Below, one piece after another: positions 15,230 through 23,651 of a stretch of DNA of 34,931 nucleotides (position 1 is its first letter; each line of letters begins with the position of its first letter). The position numbers and the translations under genes are program-made. This DNA comes from Oscillospiraceae bacterium (lineage in GTDB: Bacteria; Bacillota; Clostridia; Oscillospirales; Acutalibacteraceae): assembly GCA_015065765.1 (NCBI GenBank), contig SVPP01000023.1, forward strand, positions 1-34,931. The letters are read 5' to 3'. Below the pieces are notes generated by a model that had not been told where the DNA came from, searched no databases, and saw only the letters and a program-made list of their open reading frames with translations.

Positions 15230-16727
15230 AATCAAATTTCTTCGTTTCAGTATGGAAAAGAAAAACATCATCAACAACAATGAAAGCACCGTTATCGAAG
15301 GATAAATCCGTTTGTCTGCTTTTAGCGGCAGAGGTAACAGGGTATTGCAGCCATGTTTTCTGGTGGTTGTAGTTTATCCATGAACCGGTAAAGGTTCTGC
15401 TGTTCGGACCACCTACATAAGAAACATAACCTCGTTGCTTCAGGTTGCCTGAAGGGAAAGAGAATCTTGCAAAGGCTTCAGTATACAGACCGCCTAAAAT
15501 AGCATCGTCATTTTTGTAACTTTCATTTCCGAATGAATAGTAAGGAGAAGCGTAGGTTCTGCCATTTTCGGTGAATAAAACTTTACCGATAAAGCTGTCG
15601 TAGTCTATCCACTCTGCACCATAGTTATGCCATATCTGAATGGCTTCCGTGCCGTAGAAGTTGTCACCGTTTATCCACTCGAAATAGTGGATGTATCTCC
15701 ATTTATTTCTTTCTGCATCAAGCAACAGCAGAACATGGGTAAATCGGATTTCTTTTGTTTCCGGGTCATCGGGGCTTACTTTAAAGCCGAGAATATCAAT
15801 TGATTCGTCAACAGACCATTCCTCTGATTCTGAATATACGCTGACAGCATCCTTACATGCTTCGATATCCTCCTTGCTCATATCATTCAGAACTTTTTCT
15901 GGAAAACCGAGATTTTTCAGATTTTCCTTGATTTCAGAAACAGATGTGTGCTCCTTCTGTGAAAATTCTTTCCATTGCATATCATAATCGTGGAAGAAAA
16001 GATATCCGCAGACAATGCTTGCCACCGTCACAACAAGGAGAAAAATTCCTATAACTTTATCGGGAATCTTTGCCGTGGCTGATTCAATTACATATCCTGC
16101 TGTGTCAATACTTTTTATAACTTTATGAAGATTTACAAGTATTGCAATATAGGAAATTATTATTACCCATCCGATAATCGGTACAGCCATTCCCAGTAAA
16201 GCCAGTATAAGCAGAACGATGTAAAGAATTATCATGGCTACCGGACCTTTCATTTTCACCGGAAGGTTCGCTTTCAACTGAGTTTTTCTTATTGCAAGGG
16301 TAAGTGCAATAATCAGTGCGAGAGAACATGTCAGAGACAGACATAGCAAGCCAATACTTGCGGCACTTCCACAATCTCCGCTTGCGTAAATAGTTGAATT
16401 ATAAAACAAGTTGCAAATACAGCAGATAACTTTGACTATGGAAATAATATAGCAGGCTTTGAATTCTTTACCGTCATTTCGCAACCTTCTGAACCCGAAT
16501 AAGAGTAGGGGGATTCCTATTGCAGGGAGAATATAATTGAGAAAAAAAAGATCGGGTGTCAGTAGCGTAAAGGCGATACCAAGCAGTGCCATCGTCATGG
16601 CTTTTCGCCATGGTGTTACACTTTTTACGATTTCTTCAGACGGAGTTTTTACTGACAAACTGATTTCAAGAGCTTTTTCAAGTTCCTGTTCATTCAGTTT
16701 TTTTAAATCCTTGTTACTCAATATCAT
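15228..16727 (-). CDS. Polytopic membrane protein, putative anti-sigma partner
   Basis: About 499 aa, family not recognised. A charged cytoplasmic N terminus (residues 1-40, EQELEKALEISL) is followed by roughly six or seven membrane segments between residues 45 and 250. A 250-residue domain then probably faces outward, rich in aromatic and acidic residues. The gene overlaps the 3' end of the ECF sigma gene, the usual arrangement of an anti-sigma factor, but the N terminus shows no zinc-binding HxxxCxxC motif. The start is ambiguous: GTG 16730, ATG 16727 and TTG 16721 are all in frame, and the GGGAGG RBS best fits TTG 16721 (8-base gap). The gene ends at the twin terminator. The anti-sigma role is inferred from context alone. 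Confidence 0.7.
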   Translation of the reverse strand: MILSNKDLKKLNEQELEKALEISLSVKTPSEEIVKSVTPWRKAMTMALLGIAFTLLTPDLFFLNYILPAIGIPLLLFGFRRLRNDGKEFKACYIISIVKVICCICNLFYNSTIYASGDCGSAASIGLLCLSLTCSLALIIALTLAIRKTQLKANLPVKMKGPVAMIILYIVLLILALLGMAVPIIGWVIIISYIAILVNLHKVIKSIDTAGYVIESATAKIPDKVIGIFLLVVTVASIVCGYLFFHDYDMQWKEFSQKEHTSVSEIKENLKNLGFPEKVLNDMSKEDIEACKDAVSVYSESEEWSVDESIDILGFKVSPDDPETKEIRFTHVLLLLDAERNKWRYIHYFEWINGDNFYGTEAIQIWHNYGAEWIDYDSFIGKVLFTENGRTYASPYYSFGNESYKNDDAILGGLYTEAFARFSFPSGNLKQRGYVSYVGGPNSRTFTGSWINYNHQKTWLQYPVTSAAKSRQTDLSFDNGAFIVVDDVFLFHTETKKFD

Positions 16728-17256
16728 CACCTCCCAACAGTTTTCTCAGACGCTTTTTAGCTCTGTGAAGCCTGCCTTCAACTGCACGCTCGGTGAGTCC
16801 TGTTTCACGTGCAATCTGTGCGGTTGATTGCATGTAATAATATTTTCTGTAAAATAGTGTTCTGTCTTTTGATGAAAGACTGTTTATCGCCTGTATTATA
16901 CGTTTTTGCTCCTCCTTGTTCAGCAAAGCTTCCTCTGGTGTAGGCTCAGGAGCAACAAGTTGATTCTGAAACTCATCAATATTTTCTGTATGTACGACTT
17001 TTCTTGCGTAGTTGAGAGCAGTATTTCTTGCAATCGCCGTAAGCCAACCTGAAAAATTACCTTTCACAGAATCATAGGAATTTATATTCTTCCATGCTTT
17101 TAAAACTACTTCAGAAATGCAGTCCTCTCTGTCGTGTTCATTTTCAAGAATAGGAGAGACAACGTAGCGTATAAGAGGAGTATATTCGTGCAGAAAATCT
17201 TTTGCGGCATTTTCGTCGCAGGTTTTCAGTTTTTCGACTAATTTATTTTCACGCAT
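16714..17256 (-). CDS. ECF-type RNA polymerase sigma factor
   Basis: 180 aa with region 2 in the N-terminal half (DREDCISEVVLKAWKNINSY, then GNFSGWLTAIARNTALNY). A linker of about 30 residues follows, then region 4 at about 118-172 (LSSKDRTLFYRKYY, TAQIARETGLTERAVEGRLHRAKKRLRKLL), whose HTH is intact. It lacks regions 1 and 3, as in sigma-70-family group IV. The RBS AAAGGAGGGC is close to ideal. Its stop lies inside the membrane-protein gene, so the two are translationally coupled. The upstream minus-strand sequence has GGGAT and CGTGTATAAT about 16 bp apart, which might be a self-recognised promoter, but this is weak. Confidence 0.93.
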   Translation of the reverse strand: MRENKLVEKLKTCDENAAKDFLHEYTPLIRYVVSPILENEHDREDCISEVVLKAWKNINSYDSVKGNFSGWLTAIARNTALNYARKVVHTENIDEFQNQLVAPEPTPEEALLNKEEQKRIIQAINSLSSKDRTLFYRKYYYMQSTAQIARETGLTERAVEGRLHRAKKRLRKLLGGDDIE

Positions 17257-17335
17257 ATGTGCCCTCCTTTTCAGATTTTTTTGCTTTCATAAATATTATA
17301 CACGAAAAAAGCAGAAATCCCACGGATTTATAAAT

Positions 17336-17372
17336 AAAAAGAGTGCAGATTGAAAATCCGCACTCTTTTTTT
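17336..17372 (-). terminator. Terminator of the first GDPD gene
   Basis: The stem 17336-17350 / 17356-17370 has one mismatch and loop TTGAA, with a T run on the minus strand. It shares 16 bases with the terminator at 15186-15229. Confidence 0.85.
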
Positions 17373-18387
17373 ATGAATATTGCGATATTCTTTCGGGGAA
17401 ATCGGTGATGATGCAGTCAGCTCCGTTGTTTACAAGATAGCTTATTTCGCTTTCGTCATTGATTGTCCAGTACTGAACAGCGATGTTGTTTTTGTGTGCG
17501 TAGTTCAGAAATTCTCTCGTGCCTGTGTTTATGAAACCATTAAGTGCACTTGAGCCGTAAGGTACCTGAAGAGCTTCATATGTTGCACCTGTAATATCGA
17601 AATTCCAGTCCATTCTTGCGTAAAAAATAAACTGAACAGCTTCAAGTGCATTTGCAGAACGCGGTATTTCAGGATAATTTTTTTCCATATATCCTGAAAG
17701 GAATGGGTCAAAGGTTGACCACATAACTCTGCCCTTCAGATTATATTTTTCTATCAGCTTGTATAATTCATCTGTAGCTTTTCTGCTGTCGGTGCCTATA
17801 GCTTTTACTTCAATAAGATAATTGAATTTGTCTTCTGTGCAGTTTTCTTCAATGTATTTCATCACGTCGTCACAAAGGGGGATTCTCAGGTTGTCGGGAA
17901 TTGCATCGCCACGCAGTCCTTTGTATGGCTTTTCTCCGTTGAGCTTGAATCTTTCACCCATGTTAAGCTGACGGGCTTGCTCGTATGTAAGGGAATTGAC
18001 GCTGATGTTTTCTCTGCCGAAAAATTCTGTAGCATCTGAAAGATTGTCATATGTCAGATCGTGAATCAGGACAAGCTTTCCGTCTTTTGTAAGCTGAACA
18101 TCGAACTCGGCAATGTCTGCGCCTGTGTTTTCCTTTTCCTTTACAAGCATTTCTATTGCCATCATAGTATTCTGCGGTGCGTTTCCGCCACCGCCTCTGT
18201 GCGCGGCAATATCAACCTGACCATATTCTGTGATATATGGGTTTGTACCGCTTTCATTTACATAAATTTCCCAATCTGATGAGTTATCCTCGCTGAGTGT
18301 TGCAACAAAGGGAATGAGCAGAACAAAGGCAATAACAATATGGAAAAATTCAAAAATAAAGTTCCGGAGAAAAGTAAAAATCTTCAT
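17371..18387 (-). CDS. Membrane-anchored glycerophosphodiester phosphodiesterase (copy 1)
   Basis: Hydrolyses glycerophosphodiesters to glycerol 3-phosphate and an alcohol. At 338 aa it has one N-terminal membrane helix (residues 10-30) followed by a GDPD TIM barrel, probably outside the membrane. Catalytic and metal residues are in place: H63-R64 (AAHRGG), E94 and D96 (AEFDVQ), H109-D110 (LIHDLTYD). PQNT replaces the common PENT. GADCIITDFPERI is the typical C-terminal strand. It lies downstream of a paralogue of the same strand, length and residue numbering; a terminator (18432-18456) lies between them, and a TATAAT at 18422-18427 (minus) might start a separate transcript. Confidence 0.9.
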   Translation of the reverse strand: MKIFTFLRNFIFEFFHIVIAFVLLIPFVATLSEDNSSDWEIYVNESGTNPYITEYGQVDIAAHRGGGGNAPQNTMMAIEMLVKEKENTGADIAEFDVQLTKDGKLVLIHDLTYDNLSDATEFFGRENISVNSLTYEQARQLNMGERFKLNGEKPYKGLRGDAIPDNLRIPLCDDVMKYIEENCTEDKFNYLIEVKAIGTDSRKATDELYKLIEKYNLKGRVMWSTFDPFLSGYMEKNYPEIPRSANALEAVQFIFYARMDWNFDITGATYEALQVPYGSSALNGFINTGTREFLNYAHKNNIAVQYWTINDESEISYLVNNGADCIITDFPERISQYS

Positions 18388-18431
18388 GGCTTACCACCCT
18401 TTCCTTTTTCAGACTTTATTGATTATAACAC

Positions 18432-18456
18432 AAAACGCAGACAAAGTCTGCGTTTT
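18432..18456 (-). terminator. Terminator between the two GDPD genes
   Basis: A perfect 11-bp stem AAAACGCAGAC (18432-18442) / GTCTGCGTTTT (18446-18456) with loop AAA; on the minus strand it ends in TTTT. Confidence 0.75.
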
Positions 18457-18465
18457 TCATTAATT

Positions 18466-19497
18466 TTAATATTTAATGTTTTTAAGTGTTTCGTAAGCCA
18501 TATCAGGGTAGTCTGTCATAACGCAGTCTGCGCCATTCTTTGCCAAGTATTCAACAGCCTCTGCATCGTTGATTGTCCAGTACTGAGCAGCGATGTTATA
18601 CTTGTGAGCGTAGTTGATAACCTTGCGTGTGCCAAGGTTGATAAGTCCGTCTGCTGCACTTGAACCGTAGGGAATGTGAAGAGCAGAGTAAGATACGTTT
18701 GCAAGGTCAAGATCCCAGTCCATTCTTGCGTAGATGTAGAACTGAAGCACTTCAAGAATGTTTGCAGAACGTGCAATTTCAGGGTAAGTATCTCTCATGT
18801 AGTTTGAAACTGACTGATTTGATGATGCCCAGATTGCTCTTTCTGTAAGACCTTTTTCTTTGATGATTCTCTGAAGTTCGTCAGCAGCTTTTTCGCCGTC
18901 TTCACCCTTTGATTTGATTTCGATTATGTAGTCGTATTTTTTATCACCGCTGTTTTTCTCGATGTAGTCGATGATATCCTCGCAAAGCGGAACATGAAGG
19001 TTATAGGGGATATCGTCACCGCGAAGACCTCTGTAAGGATATTCTCCGTTTACCTGGAAGTTTTCACCCATGTTGAGCACCTGAGCTTCTTCGTATGTAA
19101 GCTCGTTTGCATAAACGTTTTCTCTGCCGAATTCTTCAACAGCGTTTGATGTTGCATCGTATGTCAGGTCATGCATGATGATAAGCTTGCCGTCCTTTGT
19201 GACCTGCACGTCAAATTCATAAATGTCAACGCCGAATTTGTCGTTGTCCTTGAGAACCTTTTCAAATGCCATGAGTGTGTTCTGGGGAGCAATACCTGCG
19301 CCTGAACGGTGAGCGGAGATTTCCATTTCTCCGTAGGATACGATGTGTGGGTTAGTTGCGTTTTCATTTTCAATGATGTCACGCTTTTCTGAGTCATCAG
19401 CACCCATTGTAAGAAGAAGCGGAATAAGCACTACAATTGTCATTCCCACATGGTAAATCTTCTTTGTAAGATTTACAAGACTTGTCAAAAAATTCAT
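18466..19497 (-). CDS. Membrane-anchored glycerophosphodiester phosphodiesterase (copy 2)
   Basis: 343 aa from ATG 19497, chosen because GAAGG lies 10 bases upstream; an ATG at 19518 lacks an RBS. It has the same design as copy 1: N-terminal membrane helix (about 15-31), H63-R64 (SAHRSG), E94 and D96 (YEFDVQ), H109-D110 (MHDLTYD), with identical residue numbers. HRS replaces the usual HRG, and PQNT is shared with copy 1. The two genes are therefore a tandem duplication that has diverged. It has its own strong promoter. Substrate differences between the copies (for example lipid head groups versus teichoic-acid-type polymers) cannot be read from sequence. Confidence 0.9.
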   Translation of the reverse strand: MNFLTSLVNLTKKIYHVGMTIVVLIPLLLTMGADDSEKRDIIENENATNPHIVSYGEMEISAHRSGAGIAPQNTLMAFEKVLKDNDKFGVDIYEFDVQVTKDGKLIIMHDLTYDATSNAVEEFGRENVYANELTYEEAQVLNMGENFQVNGEYPYRGLRGDDIPYNLHVPLCEDIIDYIEKNSGDKKYDYIIEIKSKGEDGEKAADELQRIIKEKGLTERAIWASSNQSVSNYMRDTYPEIARSANILEVLQFYIYARMDWDLDLANVSYSALHIPYGSSAADGLINLGTRKVINYAHKYNIAAQYWTINDAEAVEYLAKNGADCVMTDYPDMAYETLKNIKY

Positions 19498-19547
19498 TTT
19501 TCTGAAACCTTCTTTCATAAATTTTCATAATAAGACAATACCTGTCA

Positions 19548-19576
19548 ATTATAGTACACATTCATGGAAAGGTCAA
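19548..19576 (-). promoter_or_regulatory. Promoter of GDPD copy 2
   Basis: On the minus strand, TTGACC (19571-19576), a 17-bp spacer and TATAAT (19548-19553). Confidence 0.82.
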
Positions 19577-19630
19577 GTATTTTATACAAATTAAGAAAGT
19601 TGTAAAAGAAAAGTTTACAAATTAACGATT

Positions 19631-21124
19631 TCAGAATTCCGTTTTATTGACAACCATATTTCCATCGGGGGTTACAACAGTAGTCATATATCCTGAGGGG
19701 AATCCGAAGTCATCAACGTCACCCTTCTGGATAACATAGTTATTTTTAAGAAGCTGAACGCTTGCAGAGTAAGCTTCTCTTCCCGTGGTAATTTTCCACA
19801 GTTCATTTCCTTCAAGGTCTGTTTTTACGATGGCATTATATGAATAAGCGGAAACCATAAGAATTCCGTCTGTGAGTTTTCTGATACTGATTTTTTCTCC
19901 TACAGTTTTGGGCTGTACGGCATCTTTGCCTGTTTCGGCATCGATGATATAAAGCTTTTCTCCGGCAGAAAGGTAGATATAGTTTTCTGTATAATCGCCC
20001 ACAAAGTACGGAGTTTCGGAAAATTCACGGCTCCACTGCTTTTTAAAGGCTTTGTCATAGCAGTCAAATGTAAGAGAATTTGTGTGAAAAGAAGCAGTCA
20101 GAACATAAAAATGCTCGAAATCTGCAGCAATGACAAAATGTCTGTTAATTCCGATTTCCGTTTTGCAGTCTACGAGAAAGCCGTTCTCATTGTTGTAAAA
20201 AGCATATTTCTGAAATTCACTGTTATTAAGATGGAAAAGCTCGGAAACAAAATATTTTGCAGACACGTCTTCATAAAAATCGTCTGTTAGGAAATCAAAG
20301 TCATCGTTCGAGCTTTGTCTCAGGATTGTGTTTTTTCCAAAAATATATTGTGCAACAGGGGTTAATTCATCCTTTGAATATTTTGATGTATCTGTCGGAT
20401 TATAGTTTCTGACATTTGTTACATCAAAGGCAGGGATATCTGTTTTTTCACCATTTAAGGAATTCTTTTCAAGACCCTTGAAAACAGCAAAGAAGCGTAG
20501 CGTCTGACCCGGGAGTATTTCAAAATCCTTGCATGTGCACTCAATTACCGCATAATTTCCCGTATGATAAGTGACCTCGTCAAATTCCTGCTTTGCGTTA
20601 TATTCAACAAGTGCCTTGTAGCTGTTGTTTTTCTTTTTTATTACTTCCTTTACCGTGCCGACAAAATGCACCTTTGCATTTTTCAGATAAGCATGGTTTT
20701 CTTCCAGAGACTCGTAGGCAAGATAGAAATAGTCTCCGCCAAAATAGTCAAGAAGAAGCTTTTGGTTGCTTTCAAAATCCGATGCTGTGGTGTGTGTCTG
20801 AAGCATTGCAAAGCCGAGGCTTGTGTCGTCTTTCGGAGATTTTATCTTCTCTGTCGGAGTTCCTGCCTTTGATGCAGTTGTGGTTTCTGTCTTGCCTGAG
20901 TTATCAGGTGTTTTGTCTTTACTGAATTTCTGAACAAGAAAAATTCCTGAAACGGCAAGAGCGATTGTGAGGACCACGGCTACTGCAATAATAAGAGGCT
21001 TTTTGTTAAAAGATTTTTTATTACTTATAGGCTCAACAGGCATTTCCTTAGTAAACTTTGTCATGCAGTACGGACAAAAGGAACTTTCATCAGGCAATTC
21101 CTTTCCGCAGTTTTTACAGAACAT
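19631..21124 (-). CDS. Zinc-ribbon membrane protein with beta-propeller-like extracytoplasmic domain
   Basis: 497 aa. An N-terminal zinc ribbon (C3, C6, C17, C20; MFCKNCGKEL ... FCPYC) is followed by a membrane helix (about 43-64), a Thr/Ser/Lys linker, and about 400 residues expected outside the membrane. The second half carries strands like a PQQ-type propeller (YIYLSAGEKLYIIDAETGK, NAIVKTDLEGNELWKITTG, VVTPDGNMV). It is the last of four genes that share this zinc ribbon. The RBS GAGGAGG is immediately preceded by the hairpin at 21149-21179, so expression may depend on read-through. The function is unknown. Confidence 0.78.
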   Translation of the reverse strand: MFCKNCGKELPDESSFCPYCMTKFTKEMPVEPISNKKSFNKKPLIIAVAVVLTIALAVSGIFLVQKFSKDKTPDNSGKTETTTASKAGTPTEKIKSPKDDTSLGFAMLQTHTTASDFESNQKLLLDYFGGDYFYLAYESLEENHAYLKNAKVHFVGTVKEVIKKKNNSYKALVEYNAKQEFDEVTYHTGNYAVIECTCKDFEILPGQTLRFFAVFKGLEKNSLNGEKTDIPAFDVTNVRNYNPTDTSKYSKDELTPVAQYIFGKNTILRQSSNDDFDFLTDDFYEDVSAKYFVSELFHLNNSEFQKYAFYNNENGFLVDCKTEIGINRHFVIAADFEHFYVLTASFHTNSLTFDCYDKAFKKQWSREFSETPYFVGDYTENYIYLSAGEKLYIIDAETGKDAVQPKTVGEKISIRKLTDGILMVSAYSYNAIVKTDLEGNELWKITTGREAYSASVQLLKNNYVIQKGDVDDFGFPSGYMTTVVTPDGNMVVNKTEF

Positions 21125-21148
21125 AGATTTTTCCTCCTCAAAAAATAG

Positions 21149-21179
21149 TCCCTGAATGTATTATACAATCATTCAGGGA
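21149..21179 (-). terminator. Hairpin terminator or attenuator
   Basis: The stem TCCCTGAATG (21149-21158) / CATTCAGGGA (21170-21179), with a T run on the minus strand (complement of 21140-21146), lies between the stop at 21195 and the RBS of the next gene. It may fully end the upstream operon or only attenuate it. Confidence 0.75.
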
Positions 21180-21194
21180 TTATTTCAAGATTAA

Positions 21195-21926
21195 TTACCA
21201 GCGAAGAACGTTACAACTACCGCTGTCTTCAAGGCTCTGAACAAATTCTTCGGATGCAGCCATAACAGTGTACGAAACAGTAGATACTGTGACTGCATAC
21301 AAAACGCCATCTTTGTATATCATTGTATTGGTTGAAATTCCGTTTTTAACTGTGTCACAAATTTCAGCTGCTTCTTCAAAAGTCATTTTCCCACACAACA
21401 TTATTGTTGTAGAGAAAAACGTTGTGGCAAGCTCGTTATTATCATAGTCAAAGCCTACGTTAATGGTTTGGATTTTTTCATCTTGTACCGATGCAGTAAT
21501 ATGAGCTCCGGTGAGAAAAGCTGAGTAAAGAGTGTATTCTGCCCCTGATTCTTCAATGCCGGTTTGTGGTTCTACCTTATTATTCCAAAAAGAAGACAAA
21601 TCAAAACCTGTGGCATTTCCACCTATTGAAACAAAACCTTCGTCCATCGTTTCACCAAAATTTTCTGTGAATTCATCAAATGTTATGTTTAAGACAGCAC
21701 CTGTTCCGTTTTCGTAAGGGACAGTTAGTGAGCTGCTGTCACCGCCACCTGAAGCAAGTGCAACCACAAGAATAACTGCCGCAACTACAACTGCAATAAT
21801 TGCAATAAGTTTTTTGCTGAGCTTCTTTTTAGGAGCAGCCTGTGTTTCTGCCACAATTGTTTCTCCGCAACCGTCGCAGAATTTTGAATCGTTGTCAATT
21901 TCTTTTCCGCATTTTGTACATTTCAT
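21195..21926 (-). CDS. Zinc-ribbon single-pass membrane protein
   Basis: 243 aa: zinc ribbon (C3, C6, C17, C20; KCTKCGKEI ... FCDGC), basic stretch, membrane helix (about 38-59), then an extracytoplasmic domain of about 180 residues with no family I recognise. This includes FDEFTENFGETM near residue 80 and a strand-rich middle. The layout places the ribbon in the cytoplasm. It lies 13 bases after the gene at 21940, and the RBS AAAGGAG is good. It belongs to the same zinc-ribbon cluster. A sensory or anchoring role is a guess. Confidence 0.78.
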   Translation of the reverse strand: MKCTKCGKEIDNDSKFCDGCGETIVAETQAAPKKKLSKKLIAIIAVVVAAVILVVALASGGGDSSSLTVPYENGTGAVLNITFDEFTENFGETMDEGFVSIGGNATGFDLSSFWNNKVEPQTGIEESGAEYTLYSAFLTGAHITASVQDEKIQTINVGFDYDNNELATTFFSTTIMLCGKMTFEEAAEICDTVKNGISTNTMIYKDGVLYAVTVSTVSYTVMAASEEFVQSLEDSGSCNVLRW

Positions 21927-21939
21927 TTTAAAAACTCCT

Positions 21940-22398
21940 TTATTTTATAATTTTAATTTCCCTATCTGCAATTACCATTTTCTGTTCACACTTACTGCAA
22001 GTGAAACTTGAATCAATGGTTGAATCTATTATATTTTCTTCGTGACACACAGGACACTTGAATTTATAGTGGTCTGTTACGGGACTTTGCTTGTTAAGAT
22101 ATAGGGATATTATAAAAAGCACCACACCTACACCTATGAAAAGTCCCGGGAGTTTAAAATCCAACTCGCCATGCAACACAAGACCTACAATTGCATAAAT
22201 AATTCCTGCTCCCGCAAAATAGAAAGTACCGTTAAAAAGTCGACTTTCAAGATCACTTTTTCTTTTTTGCTGTATTATTTCATAAGGGATTTCCGTTGTG
22301 CCTGTAATAACTTCTTTTTCTTTCAATTCAGCACCGCATCCGGGACAGAATTTTGCATTATTGTCTGAGATTTCTTTACCGCAATTTGTACATTTCAT
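21940..22398 (-). CDS. Double zinc-ribbon, two-helix membrane protein
   Basis: 152 aa. The N-terminal ribbon is C3, C6, C18, C21 (KCTNCGKEI ... FCPGC). Two membrane helices lie at about 60-76 and 85-104, so both ends are on the same side. A second ribbon sits near the C terminus (KCPVCHEEN ... FTCSKCEQKM). It is the only one of the four cluster members with a cytoplasmic ribbon at each end and almost no external part. It lies 16 bases after the gene at 22415. Family and function are unknown. Confidence 0.78.
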   Translation of the reverse strand: MKCTNCGKEISDNNAKFCPGCGAELKEKEVITGTTEIPYEIIQQKRKSDLESRLFNGTFYFAGAGIIYAIVGLVLHGELDFKLPGLFIGVGVVLFIISLYLNKQSPVTDHYKFKCPVCHEENIIDSTIDSSFTCSKCEQKMVIADREIKIIK

Positions 22399-22414
22399 TT
22401 TTCAACCTCATGTA

Positions 22415-23140
22415 TTAATCGTCTTCTAACGGCTCGTTCCAGTTTGCAGCCATTTTTGCCCCTTCTATGCAAACTTCCTCAAGATAATCTTCTGTCCAAT
22501 GCTCAATTCCGTTGGGATAATAAACAAATTTGTCTGTGCTCGTGTCATGTGACTCAATTACGACGGCATAATTTTCACGTACATAAGCACCGAAAGAATT
22601 CTGAGCATCTACAGTTAACGTCACAAGAACCCTGCCGTAGTCATCTTCATCGACAATCTTTTCGTTGGAATACATTGCTGTTGCAGGAGCTTTCAACTTT
22701 TCACTCACTGCTGTTTTTGCATCTGCAATGTAATCTTCGTCAGACGGACCGTTAGGTATAAGTATAGAAATAATAATTATAAGAACTATAACAGGAATAG
22801 CTATTCTTACAAGCTTTTGTTTCAGCGAAAGATTTTTAAAGTTTTTGTAATTTTTAACTTCGTTTTCAGCAAAATTTTTTGCTTGGTCTTTCACTTCATC
22901 TACGTCAATGTTTGAAACCTTTTCTTTGATTTCACCGCCGATTTCAGTTGCCTTTTCTTTGATTTTGTCAAGGTCAATGTTGTTTTCGGATACTGTTTTT
23001 TCAGTTTCTTGGGTAACATTGGTTTCTGTGTTTTCTTTTGCTTCTTCTGCTGAGGTTACTTCTTCCCCAAGATTGTAACCGCAGGATGTGCAAAATTTTG
23101 CATCTGCGTCATTTTCTTTGCCACATTTTTTGCAAAACAT
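22415..23140 (-). CDS. Zinc-ribbon membrane protein with acidic coiled-coil linker
   Basis: 241 aa, first gene of the zinc-ribbon operon. The N-terminal ribbon is C3, C6, C17, C20 (MFCKKCGKE ... FCTSC). A Glu/Thr-rich then heptad-like linker (DLDKIKEKATEIGGEIKEKV) follows, then a membrane helix (about 112-130). An extracytoplasmic domain of about 110 residues comes next, with the phrase KLKAPATAMYSNEKI that recurs in small lipoprotein-like domains of Firmicutes. The RBS AAAGGAGG and the promoter at 23196-23224 support the start. Confidence 0.8.
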   Translation of the reverse strand: MFCKKCGKENDADAKFCTSCGYNLGEEVTSAEEAKENTETNVTQETEKTVSENNIDLDKIKEKATEIGGEIKEKVSNIDVDEVKDQAKNFAENEVKNYKNFKNLSLKQKLVRIAIPVIVLIIIISILIPNGPSDEDYIADAKTAVSEKLKAPATAMYSNEKIVDEDDYGRVLVTLTVDAQNSFGAYVRENYAVVIESHDTSTDKFVYYPNGIEHWTEDYLEEVCIEGAKMAANWNEPLEDD

Positions 23141-23195
23141 ATATCTGCCTCCTTTTTATCGCATTAATTCTACTTTTTTCTTGTGCGACACAAAT

Positions 23196-23224
23196 ATATT
23201 AGCACTAATAATTCTTATTGTCAA
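23196..23224 (-). promoter_or_regulatory. Promoter of the zinc-ribbon operon
   Basis: On the minus strand, TTGACA (23219-23224), a 17-bp spacer and TAATAT (23196-23201). It lies in the divergent spacer shared with the XRE gene at 23309. Confidence 0.8.
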
Positions 23225-23308
23225 CATTTAATGCTTATAGTTCATACTTGGAAGTGAAAAAATATTGTATAATTACATTATTATTGATTTGTGACAGGTG
23301 GTGTCTGA

Positions 23309-23644
23309 ATGAGTTTTGAGGTTGATTATTACGCTTTAGGAGCAAGAATCCGTTCTGCACGAGAAAAGAGATTTTTAACACAGGAACAGCTTGGCGAAAT
23401 GTGTTCACTTTCGACTGCTCATATAGGCCACATAGAAAGAGGAACAAGAACGCCCTCAGTCGATACACTTTGTGCAATTTCTTCTGCGCTTGATGTAAGT
23501 CTTGACAGTCTTTTACTTGATAATTTTGAGGGTAATGAAAAACTCAGTCATCTTGCCTCGTTACTTCATGGCAAGGATCCTGAAAAAGTCAGACGCTTTA
23601 TCACAATGGTTACTGCCATGGCTGAAAAAATTGACGAAATGTAA
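23309..23644 (+). CDS. XRE-family transcriptional regulator
   Basis: 111 aa. The HTH_3 domain covers about residues 9-68 (LGARIRSAREKRFLTQEQLG, then STAHIGHIERGTRTPSVDTL), with a short C-terminal helical tail likely used for dimerisation. It is divergent from the zinc-ribbon operon with 168 bases between starts, so control of that operon is possible, although I found no clear palindromic operator there. The RBS is CAGGTGG, 8 bases upstream. Two hairpins follow the stop. Confidence 0.9.
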   Translation: MSFEVDYYALGARIRSAREKRFLTQEQLGEMCSLSTAHIGHIERGTRTPSVDTLCAISSALDVSLDSLLLDNFEGNEKLSHLASLLHGKDPEKVRRFITMVTAMAEKIDEM

Positions 23645-23651
23645 AAAAATA

